From the NCBI GenBank assembly GCA_022842925.1, contig JALHOQ010000007.1, positions 6,253 through 39,119 on the forward strand: a DNA stretch of 32,867 bases, written 5' to 3'. The position numbers were made by a program, and so were the translations under genes. Source of the stretch: Bdellovibrionales bacterium (GTDB lineage: Bacteria; Bdellovibrionota; Bdellovibrionia; Bdellovibrionales; UBA1609). Under the pieces are notes generated by a model, which made no database searches, was not told the origin of the DNA, and saw only the letters and a list, made by a program, of their open reading frames with translations. Below are positions 24,549-32,854 of this stretch, piece after piece. The number at the start of each line of letters is the position of its first letter. Within the stretch, counting starts at the first letter, position 1.

Positions 24549-25883
24549 TTAGAACAGTTCGACGTGGACTTTTCCGCCCTTTTTCAGTTCGTCCAAGGAC
24601 TGGCCTCCGTATTCGGCCCGCTCCATCTGAATGCGGTCTTCCTCAGGATAGAGTAGCCATAAAGGCCAGTCCTGAGGAATCAAGGCCTGAGAATTCTGGC
24701 AATATACGAAGCCATTGGCAGCGGACATGGAGAGGGCTCCATTTTGGTTCTCTTCGACCTTTTTCATCAGGCTAACGGACAAAGAGATAAGGCGACCGGA
24801 GCGAAAAGAAAGCGAAATCTGTTTTTCGGGGACCTGGGGTCGATTCGATAGGTGAACGCTAAATCCGGAATATTCATAGCGGGGATTGTGGTTTTGATAG
24901 AAATCGCCTTTCACGTCCACGGTAAAAGTCCCTTCAAAAATCAGGGGCGGTCGGTTCTTTCTTCTCGCGGTGGCGCGGAGGGAAAGTTCATTGGTTGCGG
25001 AATTGAACCGGAAAGAGGCGTTACATTTTTCACTAGCGATGCCATTTTGATTGTACTCCGTATACATTTTCACGATCTGTCCGCTCAATTCTTCGAGAAC
25101 TCGAAGCCGGTCTACACGCTCGATGGTATCTCCTGTTGTCTTCGGATGAGAAAGATATTTCCCAAACCGAATGAATCGTCCCTCCATATTGAGGCGATAC
25201 ATTTCGTTATGAAACTGTTCGGGAGTCATGCGCCCATGATTGGCCATTAACCATACGACGGCGGAGCGGACTTCGTCGTAATCTTTGGGCGAGAGCTTTA
25301 CATTTCTTTTCAGCGGCTCCGTGATTCTAGAATTGCAGGGAGACGAACTTCCAATTGAGCAAACCTCTTCAAACGAAGCGTAGCGAAGGAGCTTTATGGC
25401 GACAAACATTTCGTGAAGAAGGATTGTGGCTTTATTTAAAGGGTCTCCCTGGTACTTCGGTTGCGCGAGCCAAACCGCTGTTTCGTTTTGCAGAGCCCAT
25501 TGGTCGGCATTGACCGGCAACCCCATTTCCGCGCCAGAAAGCGCGGGTAGATCGGAGGGCAGGAGATACCAAGCCTTCTTCTCGGCTCCGTATCGAAAGA
25601 TTTCCCCATATTCCGGATGGATCTTCTTCAAGCTATTGAGAATAGGTACGATATGAGATTGGTACTCGGACCAGGTCTCTATTTTTACTCGATAAAGCTC
25701 AATTGGTTTGCCGTTGATGCCGGCGCCACCGCTTCCATCCACGGTTCCTCGCGGGCCGCTCGATTTCACTTCGTCGCCCAACGGAGAAGGAAGTGATCCT
25801 CTTGGCTGCCGTTTATCGGCACAACCCAGGGCGGAAATGAGCAGAAGAAGGCATAGAATCGTAAATGGTGCAGGTAACCGCAT
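24549..25883 (-). CDS. Large lipoprotein of unknown function
   Basis: 444 aa. Signal peptide with lipobox LISALGC (acylated Cys near residue 21), then a Ser/Gly/Pro linker. Two regions follow. Residues ~45-280 are helical and contain ATILLHEMFVAIKLL and a two-Cys segment (VCSIGSSSPCN). Residues ~290-420 are beta-rich (NASFRFNSATNELSLRATAR, YEYSGFSVHLSNRPQ, ISLSFRSGRLISLSVSLM). I do not recognise the family. The HE pair in LLHEMF is not a full HExxH zincin motif. It probably faces the periplasm or cell surface. Confidence 0.8.
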   Translation of the reverse strand: MRLPAPFTILCLLLLISALGCADKRQPRGSLPSPLGDEVKSSGPRGTVDGSGGAGINGKPIELYRVKIETWSEYQSHIVPILNSLKKIHPEYGEIFRYGAEKKAWYLLPSDLPALSGAEMGLPVNADQWALQNETAVWLAQPKYQGDPLNKATILLHEMFVAIKLLRYASFEEVCSIGSSSPCNSRITEPLKRNVKLSPKDYDEVRSAVVWLMANHGRMTPEQFHNEMYRLNMEGRFIRFGKYLSHPKTTGDTIERVDRLRVLEELSGQIVKMYTEYNQNGIASEKCNASFRFNSATNELSLRATARRKNRPPLIFEGTFTVDVKGDFYQNHNPRYEYSGFSVHLSNRPQVPEKQISLSFRSGRLISLSVSLMKKVEENQNGALSMSAANGFVYCQNSQALIPQDWPLWLLYPEEDRIQMERAEYGGQSLDELKKGGKVHVELF

Positions 25884-25912
25884 TTAAATCGTCCTTTGCA
25901 ATAGTGGAAAGC

Positions 25913-25933
25913 AGGGGGTGTGCCACACCCCCT
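25913..25933 (-). terminator. GC-rich hairpin between two secreted-protein genes
   Basis: AGGGGGTGTG pairs with CACACCCCCT (the loop would open to GTGCCAC), 18 bp after the stop of the small secreted protein. The downstream T-tract is poor, so terminator function is moderate. Confidence 0.5.
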
Positions 25934-25951
25934 TTGGTTATGGCGAAAAGA

Positions 25952-26326
25952 TCATTTACAGATTTTAGCCTGTATCAGTGATTCTCTAAGTCGGGCGATG
26001 GTCATAATATCCTTGGACATTTGCGCCGGCTCACTGTCCTGCCACAGGGTAAAGCGACCCTCGTACGCCGAGATGAAACAAGTGGGCACCTTCTCATCGG
26101 GCGGCAAGTGGCAGGCCTCGGCGGAGACGAGAACATTCCTGAGTTCGATCGCCTGTTCAAGATCCTGAGTCTCCAGCGCTGGGCGAGGGCCTTGCCAGAC
26201 TGAGTAACGAGCTACGGATTCGGTCGGGCCAGCGACTTCCCGTGCCGTAATCACGCAGGTCTCATCTGCGCTGGCTAGAGCGGGACCCGAAACTAGAGCG
26301 AACAGAACTGTGATAAAAACTTTCAT
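25952..26326 (-). CDS. Small secreted protein with internal duplication
   Basis: 124 aa with AAGGAG 6 nt before the ATG. Signal peptide cleaved about ALASA-DE. The mature ~104 residues are two related halves. Half one runs CVITAREV ... RYSVWQG ... LRNVLVSAEAC; half two runs CFISAYEG ... RFTLWQD ... LRESLIQAKIC. Each starts and ends with Cys, so one disulfide per half is likely. Function unknown. Divergent from the TIGR02147 regulator across an AT-rich gap, which suggests it may be a target (inference). Confidence 0.75.
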   Translation of the reverse strand: MKVFITVLFALVSGPALASADETCVITAREVAGPTESVARYSVWQGPRPALETQDLEQAIELRNVLVSAEACHLPPDEKVPTCFISAYEGRFTLWQDSEPAQMSKDIMTIARLRESLIQAKICK

Positions 26327-26473
26327 TTTTTTCTCCTTGTTTTAGAGCTTCATGCTCTTGTGACGCAGAGTATAAGTTCTCGATCAAAGTCTCGATAGAC
26401 TAATTTATTAAATATTCAACGTTAAAGTTTACCATTTATTTAATATACTCTAAGTGTATGAAAAGAGGGAAAT
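26327..26473. promoter_or_regulatory. AT-rich divergent control region
   Basis: 147 bp, clearly more AT-rich than its surroundings, between divergent genes. It holds a direct repeat TCTCGAT at 26378-26384 and 26390-26396 (12 nt apart, about one helical turn) that could be an operator. No promoter hexamers are assigned with confidence. Confidence 0.4.
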
Positions 26474-27277
26474 TTGAGCATATTCGAGCATCAAGATTAT
26501 AAGGACTTTGTCCGCAACTGGGTTCAAGCGCGCCCAAGTCATGGACGGGGTGAGTTCAGAAGAATAGCCGCCCACCTTGGGGTAAGCAGCTCGATGGTTT
26601 CCCTAGTTTTTAGTTCCGACAAGCATCTCAACCTCGAGCTCGCGAGCGACCTCTGCGAGTACTTGGGATTAAGCGATTCCGAAACGGATTATTTCTTTCT
26701 CTTGTTAAATTATCAGCGCGCCGGCACCGAGCGCTTGAAACGAAAGCTATTAGCCCGAGTGCTTAAGGCGCAAGATGGCGCGCGAAAGATCAGCCAACGG
26801 GTTGTGATCCATAAGGAGCTCGATTCGGAGGAACGGGCCATTTTTTATTCGAGTTGGGTTTTTACGGGTGTCCGAAACCTTTTGGCCATTCCTCACCCTT
26901 GGTCCGCGGAGGAGATAGCTAAGCGCCTTAAGATCGATTTAGTTCAGGCCCAGAATGCGATCAGTTTTTTAGTTGAGAAGGGGCTCGTACGCTTGGAGAG
27001 CGGACGCTACGAAATCGCGGCTCGGGCCACACACTTGGGCGCCGAACACCCTCTCGCGGCAAAGCATCATCAAAATTGGCGTCTGCGGGCCATGCAGAAA
27101 ATGGATTGGCGCGCGAGTACGAACCTTTTCTATACGGGACCTATGTCTCTGGGTGTTGCCGACTCAGAAAAGGTGCACGCTATGCTTTTAGATTTTCTGC
27201 AAAATGTAAATAAGCTGGTCGTCGATTCACCATCGGAAACCGTTCGTTGCTTGAATTTTGATTGGTTTGAATATTAA
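26474..27277 (+). CDS. TIGR02147 / DUF4423-family regulatory protein
   Basis: 267 aa from TTG 26474 (GAGGG 4 nt upstream). The N-terminal part has a Cro/CI-like helix-turn-helix (FRRIAAHLGVSSSMVSLVFSSDKHLNLELASDLCEYLGL). The rest is the TIGR02147 body: DYFFLLLNYQRAGTE, YSSWVFTGVRNLLAI, a winged-helix-like SAEEIAKRLKIDLVQAQNAISFLVEKGLV, and the HHQNWRLRAM and FYTGPMSL segments. The family is typical of Bdellovibrio-like bacteria and Fibrobacter and its members are thought to be transcription regulators. It is followed after 61 bp by an ABC exporter pair on the same strand. Confidence 0.88.
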   Translation: MSIFEHQDYKDFVRNWVQARPSHGRGEFRRIAAHLGVSSSMVSLVFSSDKHLNLELASDLCEYLGLSDSETDYFFLLLNYQRAGTERLKRKLLARVLKAQDGARKISQRVVIHKELDSEERAIFYSSWVFTGVRNLLAIPHPWSAEEIAKRLKIDLVQAQNAISFLVEKGLVRLESGRYEIAARATHLGAEHPLAAKHHQNWRLRAMQKMDWRASTNLFYTGPMSLGVADSEKVHAMLLDFLQNVNKLVVDSPSETVRCLNFDWFEY

Positions 27278-27338
27278 GAACTGAATTGCTGCGACACGAC
27301 CCAGCATCACCTAGTCTTCCGGTATAGACGCGCATATT

Positions 27339-28226
27339 GTGAAATTCGATATGCCAGTTCTGTCTTTTCAAAATGTTAGCAAATCCTTCGGCCCCAACAG
27401 AGTCTTGAACGGCCTTAGTTTTTCTGTGGCGCCGGGGGAACTTCTGGTTCTGCTGGGGCCGAATGGCGCCGGCAAATCCACGACCATGTCTATGGTCACC
27501 GGTCTGGAGCACCCCTCGTCCGGCCAGGTCGAACTTCTGGGAGCGGCGCCCGACTCCATGGCCGCGCGCAGGCAGTTTGCTTTCGTGCCGCAAGACAGTC
27601 ACATGCCAGCCCACGCCACGGGCCACCAGGTTTTAAACTTTATGCGCGCGCACTATCCGAATGGTCATTCGGTCGACGACGTGGTCGCACGCTTTGATCT
27701 CGAACGGCTCCTCGCATTTCAAGTGGGCCACTTAAGTGGGGGGCAACGGCGATTGATTGCACTTGCAGGCGCTTTTATCAGCAAGGCTCCATTTATGATT
27801 CTGGATGAGCCCACGGTCGGTCTCGATATGGAGGTGCGCCATGGCCTCTATCAGGAACTGCGACGTTACACATCGGAAGGTGGAACAGTTTTGATGACCA
27901 CCCATTACCTGGCTGAGGCCGAAGAGCTGGCCAGTCGGGTGATTGTGCTCCATCAGGGTAAGGCTGTATTCTCAGGAACCCCGGGCGAGATAAAAAATCG
28001 TTACGGCTTTAAGCGCGTTTCTTTTCGCGCGGATCAAAAGCCGCCCGACACTTTGGTCGGCAGTATCACTCAGCAAAACGATCAGTGGCGCGTCGATTCA
28101 AGTCGCTCGGACGAGGTGTTAAAGGCCTTAATGGCGTGGGGAGAAGCGCGCGAAATCGAAGTCGTACCACTGCCGCTTGAAGAAATATTCTTAAGCGAAT
28201 CCGGAAAGGGCGGCGCATGGATCTGA
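27339..28226 (+). CDS. ABC transporter ATP-binding protein
   Basis: 295 aa from GTG 27339; ATG 27351 (MPVLSFQNVSKSFG) fits the family start equally well. Complete nucleotide-binding domain: Walker A GPNGAGKST near residue 40, signature LSGGQRR, Walker B FMILDEPTVGLD and switch His in MTTHYL. The C-terminal ~70 residues follow the CcmA/drug-exporter pattern. It pairs with the ABC-2 permease, whose ATG overlaps its last codons by 10 bp. Likely an exporter of lipids, drugs or other hydrophobic substrates; substrate unknown. Confidence 0.93.
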   Translation: MKFDMPVLSFQNVSKSFGPNRVLNGLSFSVAPGELLVLLGPNGAGKSTTMSMVTGLEHPSSGQVELLGAAPDSMAARRQFAFVPQDSHMPAHATGHQVLNFMRAHYPNGHSVDDVVARFDLERLLAFQVGHLSGGQRRLIALAGAFISKAPFMILDEPTVGLDMEVRHGLYQELRRYTSEGGTVLMTTHYLAEAEELASRVIVLHQGKAVFSGTPGEIKNRYGFKRVSFRADQKPPDTLVGSITQQNDQWRVDSSRSDEVLKALMAWGEAREIEVVPLPLEEIFLSESGKGGAWI

Positions 28227-28945
28227 CCATCCTCTGGGCCCATCTTAAGATTCGCTTTGTGCAATTGTTTAAAGAGCCGGGCTATGTGGTCAGTACTCTG
28301 ATTTTCCCGGCCCTGTTTTTTCTGATCTTCGCCCTGCCCAACGCCGACACGCCCGATAAAGCACGGTTTCTACTCGGGTCTTTCTCGGTGTTTGCCGTGC
28401 TCGGCGTTTGCTTCTTCCAGTTCGGCGTTCATCACGCGCAGGAGCTTCGCACGGGCTGGCATCGCTTTCTGCACACGCTTCCGGTTCCGCGCTGCCATCT
28501 CTTTCTCACGCAATGGTTTGCAGCGCTCGTTTGCGCACTCCTCTCGGCCGCAGTCGTTTACGTCACGATCGAATTTTCCACGGATCTGGAGATCGAGTTC
28601 ACCCGCTGGCTGCAAATGGTGGGAGTTTTAATTCTGGGGGCTGCACCCTTCGCGCTTTTCAGCGCGGCATTGGCCCGATGGGTTTCGCCAACGGCAGCCC
28701 TGCCGACGTTTAACCTGATTTATATTCTCTCGAGTTTCGCGGGTGGACTTTGGCTTCCGCCAAATGCCCTTCCGGCCAAGGTCGAAACTTTTTCGCATTA
28801 TCTGCCGACTCGCCATCTAGGCGAAATTCTGTGGAAGGTGTCGCTCGCGCAAGAGATAGAGTGGCGATACGCGATTTACCTGGCCGTATTTGCTCTGGCT
28901 ACGCTTATCATTTTGGCTGCCCCGGGGCCATCACTCAAAAGGTAA
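28217..28945 (+). CDS. ABC-2 type membrane permease
   Basis: 242 aa with about six transmembrane helices: YVVSTLIFPALFFLIFAL, LLGSFSVFAVLGVCFFQFGV, ALVCALLSAAVVYVTI, MVGVLILGAAPFALFSAAL, LPTFNLIYILSSFAGGLWLP and IYLAVFALATLIIL. The WLPPNALP element before the last helix is typical of ABC-2 permeases. Overlaps its ATPase by 10 bp, so the two subunits are coupled. Membrane part of an exporter. Confidence 0.9.
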   Translation: MDLTILWAHLKIRFVQLFKEPGYVVSTLIFPALFFLIFALPNADTPDKARFLLGSFSVFAVLGVCFFQFGVHHAQELRTGWHRFLHTLPVPRCHLFLTQWFAALVCALLSAAVVYVTIEFSTDLEIEFTRWLQMVGVLILGAAPFALFSAALARWVSPTAALPTFNLIYILSSFAGGLWLPPNALPAKVETFSHYLPTRHLGEILWKVSLAQEIEWRYAIYLAVFALATLIILAAPGPSLKR

Positions 28946-28950
28946 TGATC

Positions 28951-29370
28951 ATGATTTGGTTAGCGGTTTTGACCTGTTTCAGTTTCAGCCAGGCCAATTC
29001 TAGGGCGAGCGGGTTGTCCATTCCGGCCGCCTGTTCGAAGAAGGACGTTATTGAGAACTGCTGGATAAAGCCATGCCATCAGGACCTTGATTTTGATGGG
29101 GATGGAAAGCTGGATCGCGCCCACCTAGTGTCTAAAGGGTCGGATGGTCCCAAGGGAATTCTAATTCTGATGAACGGTGGAAAGTGTTTTCTCGCCGGTG
29201 CCGGAGATTCTATAGGGGCCGGTGGAGAAAATTTTTACTGGATGAACACCTGGAGTGTTTATAAAGCGTATCGGGACCGAAAAGATGGCCTATCGGTGTA
29301 TAAGGAAGAGATCGGGGGAACCATCTTCCTGGAAAAGGCCCAGTTGAATTGGGAACAGGGCGGGGATTGA
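28951..29370 (+). CDS. Small secreted protein with a calcium-binding-like DxDxDG loop
   Basis: 139 aa. The track start at 28750 lies inside the permease and is not real. ATG 28951 has AAAAGG 8 nt upstream, the site overlapping the permease stop (ATG 28945 is possible). Signal peptide, then a Cys-rich stretch (CSKKDVIENCWIKPC). Next is DLDFDGDGKLDRA, an EF-hand/FG-GAP-like Ca-binding loop, then ILILMNGGKCFLAGAG. The neighbouring exporter may only be a co-transcribed neighbour. Family not recognised. Confidence 0.7.
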   Translation: MIWLAVLTCFSFSQANSRASGLSIPAACSKKDVIENCWIKPCHQDLDFDGDGKLDRAHLVSKGSDGPKGILILMNGGKCFLAGAGDSIGAGGENFYWMNTWSVYKAYRDRKDGLSVYKEEIGGTIFLEKAQLNWEQGGD

Positions 29371-29383
29371 ATTTTTAAAAACT

Positions 29384-29971
29384 TTAAAGCGGCCAGTTGG
29401 CTAAAGTCTCCGCCACTCCCGGATAGCCTTGCGAGAACCAGTAGTACCAAGCCAGAATCATAATTCCGTGACCGAGAAAAATAAAAAAGTGGCTCCACAT
29501 TTCCACGCGGTCGGAGTGCAAGCTGAAGTATCGGCGCCAGTGCAGGCCCTCATCAATCATGCTGTAGAAAACCGAAAGCAGAATCATAACTAGAGTCGGG
29601 AAACGTAAGAAATCGGGATAGGTGTAAGCCAGGCAGAGCATCAAGCAGCTCGTAATTCCGGCGAAAATCGTGATCCCGTGAACCAGAGACTCACCCTTTT
29701 GCAGCTCCGCCTTGTAGCGCGTGCGATGTCCGATCGAATCAAACGAGATGGCGGCGGAGAAAATGAATGTGCCGAGCGGGATATTCCATACATAGGCTGG
29801 ATACTGGACGCCGGCTAAGTGTCCAATCAGCAAGAAGCCCGTGGTCGAAAAGAACAGGCCCATCATCAAACCGACCCAGCTGATATAAACCAGCCAGTCT
29901 TTGGTGCCAAAATTTCGCACCTCGCTTGCGTATTCAACCGTGTCTTGCCAGAACGAATTGGCTGTTGTCAT
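29384..29971 (-). CDS. Unrecognised membrane protein with duplicated DxxxHxxRY/ExxxH motifs in the carotenoid operon
   Basis: 195 aa from ATG 29971, which overlaps the crtB stop as ATGA and has GGAG 6 nt upstream (the track's TTG is 12 nt earlier). Five likely membrane helices (~26-50, 60-78, 97-116, 123-140, 158-178). At the end of helix 2 is D78-x3-H82-x2-R85-Y86, then E94-x3-H98 opens helix 3. The same is repeated at helices 4/5: D140-x3-H144-x2-R147-Y148, E157-x3-H161. Two Asp, two Glu and four His at mirrored positions look like a metal site within a helical bundle (inference). It is not a CrtW, CrtZ or sterol desaturase by motif. Position suggests late carotenoid modification or transport. 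Confidence 0.75.
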   Translation of the reverse strand: MTTANSFWQDTVEYASEVRNFGTKDWLVYISWVGLMMGLFFSTTGFLLIGHLAGVQYPAYVWNIPLGTFIFSAAISFDSIGHRTRYKAELQKGESLVHGITIFAGITSCLMLCLAYTYPDFLRFPTLVMILLSVFYSMIDEGLHWRRYFSLHSDRVEMWSHFFIFLGHGIMILAWYYWFSQGYPGVAETLANWPL

Positions 29972-30873
29972 TGGAATCTCCAAACCTGCTTAATAGGGGC
30001 CACTTGAAACTTGCGCCGCCCACCCAATTGTTTGAGCCAAATCCAGGCGGCTTTCATAAGACAAACTGTTTTCTCAAAGCCCGAAGTGTACTGTCGCGTG
30101 TCCCAGGCGCGGGGGCCCGCCACCCGAACCTTGTCGCCGATCCGGGCATAGGTGAACCGGGCAATCAGAATCACCAATGCCGAAGTGCGGGAGAGGAAGG
30201 GCGTGCCGGCTTCACCGGACCGGTAGTACTCGTCGGCCCAGGTCAAAACCTCATTTACGGCGGCGACCAGCCGCTCACGGTTCTCTTCGCCCGCGAAGTT
30301 TTCCACGGTCAGACCATGGCGTGCCAAAAGGTCTAAAGGCAAATAGCACCGGTTCATTTTCCAATCATCGATCACATCGCGCGAAATATTGGTCAGCTGC
30401 ATGGCCATTCCCATATCGCACGCGTGCCGAAGAGCTTTTTCATCACTCACGCCCATCACATGCGACATCATAAGGCCCACGACACCGGCCACGCGATAGC
30501 AATAAAGCTTCAGTTCCTGTTCATTCGCCGGAATGGAAAACTCAGCGTCCATGGCCATGCCCTCGATCAGTTCGAGGGGATAATGGGCGGGGATGGAATG
30601 TTTTTTAACCAGATAAGTCAGAGCGCGAAACGGAACATCAGAAGCGAGTCCGTTCAGCGCCTCACCGGTTTTCTGTCTTAAAATTTGCAGCTGCTCGTGT
30701 TTACCCTCGGGCGGGCAAGCGTCGATAGCGTCATCGCAGTGACGGCACCACTGATACAAAATCGCCGCGTCCTGCATTTTCTCCCGCGAAAAAAAGCGCG
30801 AGGCGAAGGTGAAGGTCTTCGAACCTTTCGCGATGGACTTTTGGCAATGGCGAACGAGCTCGGCCCTGTTCAT
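29968..30873 (-). CDS. crtB: Phytoene synthase
   Basis: 301 aa, normal length. Joins two geranylgeranyl diphosphates head-to-head into phytoene. Both Asp-rich motifs are intact: D47-D48-A-I-D51 in WCRHCDDAIDA and N162-ISRDVIDD170. GLMMSHVMG and the RCYLP segment also match the family. Overlaps crtI by 4 bp upstream and the unknown membrane protein by 4 bp downstream, so all are in one operon. Confidence 0.96.
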   Translation of the reverse strand: MNRAELVRHCQKSIAKGSKTFTFASRFFSREKMQDAAILYQWCRHCDDAIDACPPEGKHEQLQILRQKTGEALNGLASDVPFRALTYLVKKHSIPAHYPLELIEGMAMDAEFSIPANEQELKLYCYRVAGVVGLMMSHVMGVSDEKALRHACDMGMAMQLTNISRDVIDDWKMNRCYLPLDLLARHGLTVENFAGEENRERLVAAVNEVLTWADEYYRSGEAGTPFLSRTSALVILIARFTYARIGDKVRVAGPRAWDTRQYTSGFEKTVCLMKAAWIWLKQLGGRRKFQVAPIKQVWRFQ

Positions 30874-32357
30874 AAATCCGCCGCGATCACTTCCGCTGTG
30901 GCTTTGGCCGAGTTCACAACTCCCGGCACACCCGCACCCGGATGCGTTCCCGCGCCGACAAAATAAAGACCCTTCAAGTAGGGATCCCGATTATGAGTGC
31001 GGAAGTAAGCGCTCTGGGTCAGCAAGGGTTCAATCGAAAAGGCCGAGCCTAGGTGAGAATTCAGTTCGCTCTTGAAATCGAGCGGGGTGAAAATCCGCTG
31101 GGTTACGATATGCTTTTTCAAATCCGGCAGAATCTTGCGATCCAGGTATGTCAAGATCCGGTCGGCATACTTCGGCCCCTCGACATTCCAGTCGATTTCG
31201 CCGAGCCCCAGGTGCGGCACGGGGGACAGCACGTAAAATCCCTCACAGCCCGGAGGCGCTAAATCGGGATCGGTCACGGTCGGAGTGTGCAGATAAAGCG
31301 AGAAATCCTCGGCCACAATGCCATTCTTAAAAATGTCCTCGAGCAGTTCTTTATAGCGCGGACCGAAAATCACCTGATGATGGGCCTGGCCGGGATACTT
31401 TTTATTGGTGCCGAAGTAAATCAGGAACAAGGACATGCTGTATTTGCTCTTGAGCGCTTTACGGCGAGTGGTTTTGACCCGCTTTTCATTGCGCAAGAGA
31501 TCGCGGTAGGTGTGAGCTACGTCGGAGTTGCAGCTCACAATGCGAGCGAAAAGTTCCTCGCCCGTTTTTAAGCGCACGCCCGTGACATGATCTCCTTCAC
31601 TTAAAATCTCATCCACTTCCGCATTCACACGGACACTGCCGCCCAAATCGGTAAACAGCTTGGATAAGGCCTGCACCAATGCGCCCGTTCCGCCTTTAGG
31701 AAAGAACACACCCCAATTGCGCTCGAGATAGTGAATCAGAGTATAAATGCTGGAGGTCGAAAACGGGTTTCCGCCGACGAGAAGAGAATGAAAGCTGAAA
31801 GCCTCACGTAGGTGACGGTCCTTCACAAAGCGGCTGACGATCGAGTGCACGGAACGGTGGGACTGCAGCTTGATTAGCTGAGGCGCGCATTTCATCATGC
31901 TCCAGAAATTTGGAAACGGCTTGGCCGCAAGTTCCGTATACCCAGCATGAAAGACTTGCTCAGAATATTTCAGAAAGCGCTTATAACCTTCCCAATCGGC
32001 TGGGCTCTTAGCTTCGATCTGAGTTTTCAGCGCGGCATCGTCATTGCTGTAGTCGAACTGGTAACCATCGTCCCAGGTCAGCCGGTAAAACGGCAGCACG
32101 GGCATCAGCTCCACATAATCTTCCATCAGCTTTCCACTCAAAGTAAAAAGCTCTTCCAGACAGGTGGGCGCCGTGATTACGGTGGGACCGGCGTCGAAGG
32201 TGAAACCTTTGTCACGAAAGACGTAGGCGCGGCCGCCGATCTGATCGCGCTTTTCGAGCAGCAGGGTTTTCATCCCGCGGGCCTGCAGGCGAATGGCGAG
32301 AGATAAACCACCGAAGCCGGCGCCGATCACGATGGCATCATATTTTTGCGTATGCAT
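30870..32357 (-). CDS. crtI: Phytoene desaturase (CrtI type)
   Basis: 495 aa FAD flavoprotein that introduces double bonds into phytoene to give neurosporene or lycopene. N-terminal Rossmann motif IVIGAGFGGLSLAIRLQARG, then EKRDQIGGRAY and the CrtI hallmark FTFDAGPTVITAP. The C-terminal FAD motif LYFVGAGTHPGAGVPGVVNSAK is complete. It overlaps the polyprenyl synthase stop by 20 bp. Number of desaturation steps cannot be told from sequence. No cyclase gene is visible in the window, so the end product may be acyclic unless genes lie beyond the contig end. Confidence 0.96.
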   Translation of the reverse strand: MHTQKYDAIVIGAGFGGLSLAIRLQARGMKTLLLEKRDQIGGRAYVFRDKGFTFDAGPTVITAPTCLEELFTLSGKLMEDYVELMPVLPFYRLTWDDGYQFDYSNDDAALKTQIEAKSPADWEGYKRFLKYSEQVFHAGYTELAAKPFPNFWSMMKCAPQLIKLQSHRSVHSIVSRFVKDRHLREAFSFHSLLVGGNPFSTSSIYTLIHYLERNWGVFFPKGGTGALVQALSKLFTDLGGSVRVNAEVDEILSEGDHVTGVRLKTGEELFARIVSCNSDVAHTYRDLLRNEKRVKTTRRKALKSKYSMSLFLIYFGTNKKYPGQAHHQVIFGPRYKELLEDIFKNGIVAEDFSLYLHTPTVTDPDLAPPGCEGFYVLSPVPHLGLGEIDWNVEGPKYADRILTYLDRKILPDLKKHIVTQRIFTPLDFKSELNSHLGSAFSIEPLLTQSAYFRTHNRDPYLKGLYFVGAGTHPGAGVPGVVNSAKATAEVIAADL

Positions 32358-32854
32358 TTTTCAACTCCGTCAAAATCACGTCCACGATTTCGGGACGCGC
32401 GAATGTGGCGCGCAGCTTTTGGGCCCGGCCGTCGATTAACTCCGATGCCCGTTTTAAAATGTCGAACTGAGCGAGCCAAGCATTTAGGCCCTGTCGTTCC
32501 GGTAATTCTTGTGCCGCAAGAATCAGCTGCTCCCAGCAAGCGCTGTCGGGATGGCTGGCCGCGATGGACCAGACCAAACCCGGACGCTGATTCTTAAGGT
32601 CCTCGTATTGTTTGCCAACCGCCTGGGGATCATCTTTAAGATTTTTAAGATCGTCGTAGGCCTGAAGAATAAAACCGATCTCTTCACCGAGCGAGAATGC
32701 GGTCTCGGCTTCGGGCATCTCACCTCCGGCCAGCACGGCTCCGCCGGCAAAGGCCAGGCCGGTCAGCGCACCCGTCTTTAGGCGAATACTGGTTTCCGAA
32801 GTTTCAAATACCAAGGTGCGCGGCGTGGCCGCCATGGGTACACCCAGATCGAGG
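32338..32854 (-). CDS. crtE: Polyprenyl diphosphate synthase, probably GGPP synthase (C-terminal part; truncated by contig end)
   Basis: Only the last ~170 residues are present; the N-terminal half with the first DDxxD motif lies beyond the end. LLDLG, RLKTGALTG and the second Asp motif region LGEEIGFILQAYDDLKNL identify a trans-polyprenyl synthase. First gene of the carotenoid operon, so geranylgeranyl diphosphate for CrtB is the likely product. The ATG at 32835 is internal, not a start. The frame continues to 32867, but bases 32855-32867 are the adapter sequence, where the conserved Gln of the G-Q-x-x-D motif would be expected; I end the gene before them. Confidence 0.85.

Noticed and set aside
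25426-25656. 76-aa plus-strand ORF
   Set aside because: Shadow of the large lipoprotein, with no supporting features.
28750-28950. N-terminal extension of the secreted DxDxDG protein in the ORF track
   Set aside because: Lies inside the ABC permease in another frame; the real start has AAAAGG and a signal peptide.
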